Program-made: the position numbers and the translations under genes
Source: Agaribacillus aureus
GTDB lineage: Bacteria; Bacteroidota; Bacteroidia; Cytophagales; Cyclobacteriaceae
DNA length: 64,000 nucleotides
Reading direction: 5' to 3'
Assembly (NCBI GenBank): GCA_030442055.1
Contig: JAUJEB010000004.1
Location: 124,001-188,000, forward strand
Notes under the pieces: generated by a model
What the model was told of the DNA's origin: nothing
Database searches by the model: none
Seen by the model: the letters and a program-made list of their open reading frames with translations, nothing else
Shown: positions 63,236-64,000 of the stretch, one piece after another
How positions within the stretch are numbered: position 1 is the first letter of the stretch
How the letters are laid out: each line of letters begins with the position of its first letter

Positions 63236-64000
63236 TTAGTAAGCTAACAACTCACTAAGCGCTTCACCCACCCTGTCCGAACTGGGCAACATGACACTCT
63301 TTAAGTTTACATTCATTACTATCGCTGGTAAACTTTCAGCACCAACAATTTGAATAGGCGCATCTAAAAATTGAAAACATTCGCCGGCAATTCTTCCGGC
63401 AAGGGACTCTCCAAATGAATTAAGTAAGGGTTCTTCTGTTAAGATCAGCACTTTGCTGTGAATCTTGACTTCTTTTTTTATTGTTTCCCAATCCAAAGGA
63501 CTTAGCGTGCGCAAATCCAAAATGGTCACTTGACCACCCATAGGTTGACATGCCGCTTTCGCCCAATGTACTCCCATACCATACGTAATTATTAAAACAG
63601 AGTTGCCTTCTTGGGTTTTCTTTTTTTCCGCTTCCAGTATTTTGTTGGATAACCCTAAAGGAATCATGTACCCATCGTCGGGTTCAAAACTCATAGATCC
63701 ATTAATTTCTGTTGTTTTCGCCTTGTATAGCCCTTTATTTTCCAGTATTACCACCGGATTAGGGTCATAAAAAGCAGCTTTCATCAATCCCTTCATGTCC
63801 GCCGCATTGGATGGGTAAACTACTTTTACCCCCTTGATGTTTAGCAAGGCTGAGTCCAAATGACCGAAACTATAAGACTTTTCATCTTCATAGTTTCCCA
63901 CCGGAACTCTGATTAAAGCCTGCACCGGAAATTGCCCCATTGATAAATAACAGCTGCTGCCTATTTCTTCAACCCACCTGCTTAAGTGATTCTGATGACC
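63236..64000 (-). CDS. 2-oxoacid dehydrogenase E1 component, beta part (3'-end only)
   Basis: The C-terminal 254 or so residues of a thiamine-dependent dehydrogenase E1 (pyruvate or branched-chain type). The frame is open to the window edge, so the gene begins beyond 64000. Seen are the end of the beta pyrimidine-binding domain (SMGQFPVQALIRVPVG, SFGHLDSALLNIKGVKVVYPSNAADMKGLMKAA) and the transketolase C-terminal domain (VLIITYGMGVHWAKAA, ILDLRTLSPLDWETI, LTEEPLLNSFGESLAGRI). Whether it is a fused alpha-beta E1, as in many Bacteroidota, or a separate beta subunit cannot be seen. Confidence 0.9.
   Translation of the reverse strand, partial: GHQNHLSRWVEEIGSSCYLSMGQFPVQALIRVPVGNYEDEKSYSFGHLDSALLNIKGVKVVYPSNAADMKGLMKAAFYDPNPVVILENKGLYKAKTTEINGSMSFEPDDGYMIPLGLSNKILEAEKKKTQEGNSVLIITYGMGVHWAKAACQPMGGQVTILDLRTLSPLDWETIKKEVKIHSKVLILTEEPLLNSFGESLAGRIAGECFQFLDAPIQIVGAESLPAIVMNVNLKSVMLPSSDRVGEALSELLAY

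Noticed and set aside
1-64000. CRISPR array, tRNA or rRNA genes
   Set aside because: No regularly spaced short repeats with unique spacers, and no tRNA-like T-arm/acceptor pattern or rRNA-like stretch was noticed. A dedicated scan was not possible.

Overview
The window reads as chromosomal DNA of a Bacteroidota bacterium, most likely of the Cytophagales type. Evidence is a giant surface protein with a C-terminal gliding/type IX secretion (T9SS type B) sorting domain followed by a PorP/SprF partner, a YfiR-family protein, Bacteroidota-style ECF sigma factors, a TamL-like lipoprotein, PF06439 (DUF1080) and Gfo/Idh/MocA sugar enzymes, a few candidate -7 elements matching TAnnTTTG, and no obvious Shine-Dalgarno use. 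I saw no rRNA, tRNA, CRISPR array, transposase or phage gene. Genus or species cannot be given from the sequence alone.

Layout. 1-909: end of an FtsX/MacB-type ABC permease, cut by the window edge. 910-1835: non-coding block of interspersed repeats. 1836-5115 (minus): a small operon with an FAH-like N-terminal remnant, an SDR dehydrogenase, an APH-fold kinase and a divergent enolase with changed catalytic residues. 5475-6830: di-haem cytochrome c peroxidase lipoprotein. 7618-10162: prohibitin-like SPFH protein, citrate synthase and acyl-CoA-binding protein. 10204-11957: an AT-rich beta-propeller-type secreted protein bracketed by two ~117-bp direct repeats that both carry a strong terminator. 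12040-14430: penicillin-binding protein 1C. 14522-20399 (minus): a signalling region with a single-domain response regulator, a LytTR regulator, a hybrid histidine kinase with Hpt, a Ras-like small GTPase, its translationally coupled partner, a coiled-coil protein and a membrane-anchored peptidoglycan-binding protein.

22979-38029 (plus) is one long gene run: a 2793-residue repetitive adhesin, its PorP/SprF partner, a TPR/PD40 protein with seven exact 318-bp tandem units and a C-terminal SPOR-like domain, YfiR, and a TPR protein. This is best read as a T9SS-dependent surface or envelope-anchored apparatus. 38351-43111: hemN with CRP/FNR-like boxes, a small lipoprotein, a DUF899 thioredoxin-fold protein, a bestrophin and an ECF sigma factor. 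43264-47411: a LacI regulator with a perfect 24-bp palindromic operator at its own promoter, followed by a double-PF06439 protein and a Tat-exported Gfo/Idh/MocA oxidoreductase, probably for 3-keto-glycoside metabolism. 47864-51861: an export-type operon (LolA-like lipoprotein-sorting protein, two FtsX permeases, ATPase). 52851-58129: a tightly packed envelope-glycolipid operon (phosphodiesterase-type lipoprotein, putative outer-membrane protein, HD hydrolase, ArnC-like GT2, duplicated LAB_N membrane protein, ArnT-like GT39). 58306-64000: SdiA-regulated-like protein, TrmH-family methyltransferase, divergent TamL-like assembly factor, NUMOD4/HNH protein, and the end of a 2-oxoacid dehydrogenase E1 gene.

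The best candidates for undescribed biology are the Ras-like GTPase/partner/peptidoglycan-binding module, the giant adhesin operon with its repeat-expanded SPOR protein, the divergent-enolase operon, and the repeat-bracketed cassette. All functions are read from family resemblance by eye; no search was run.
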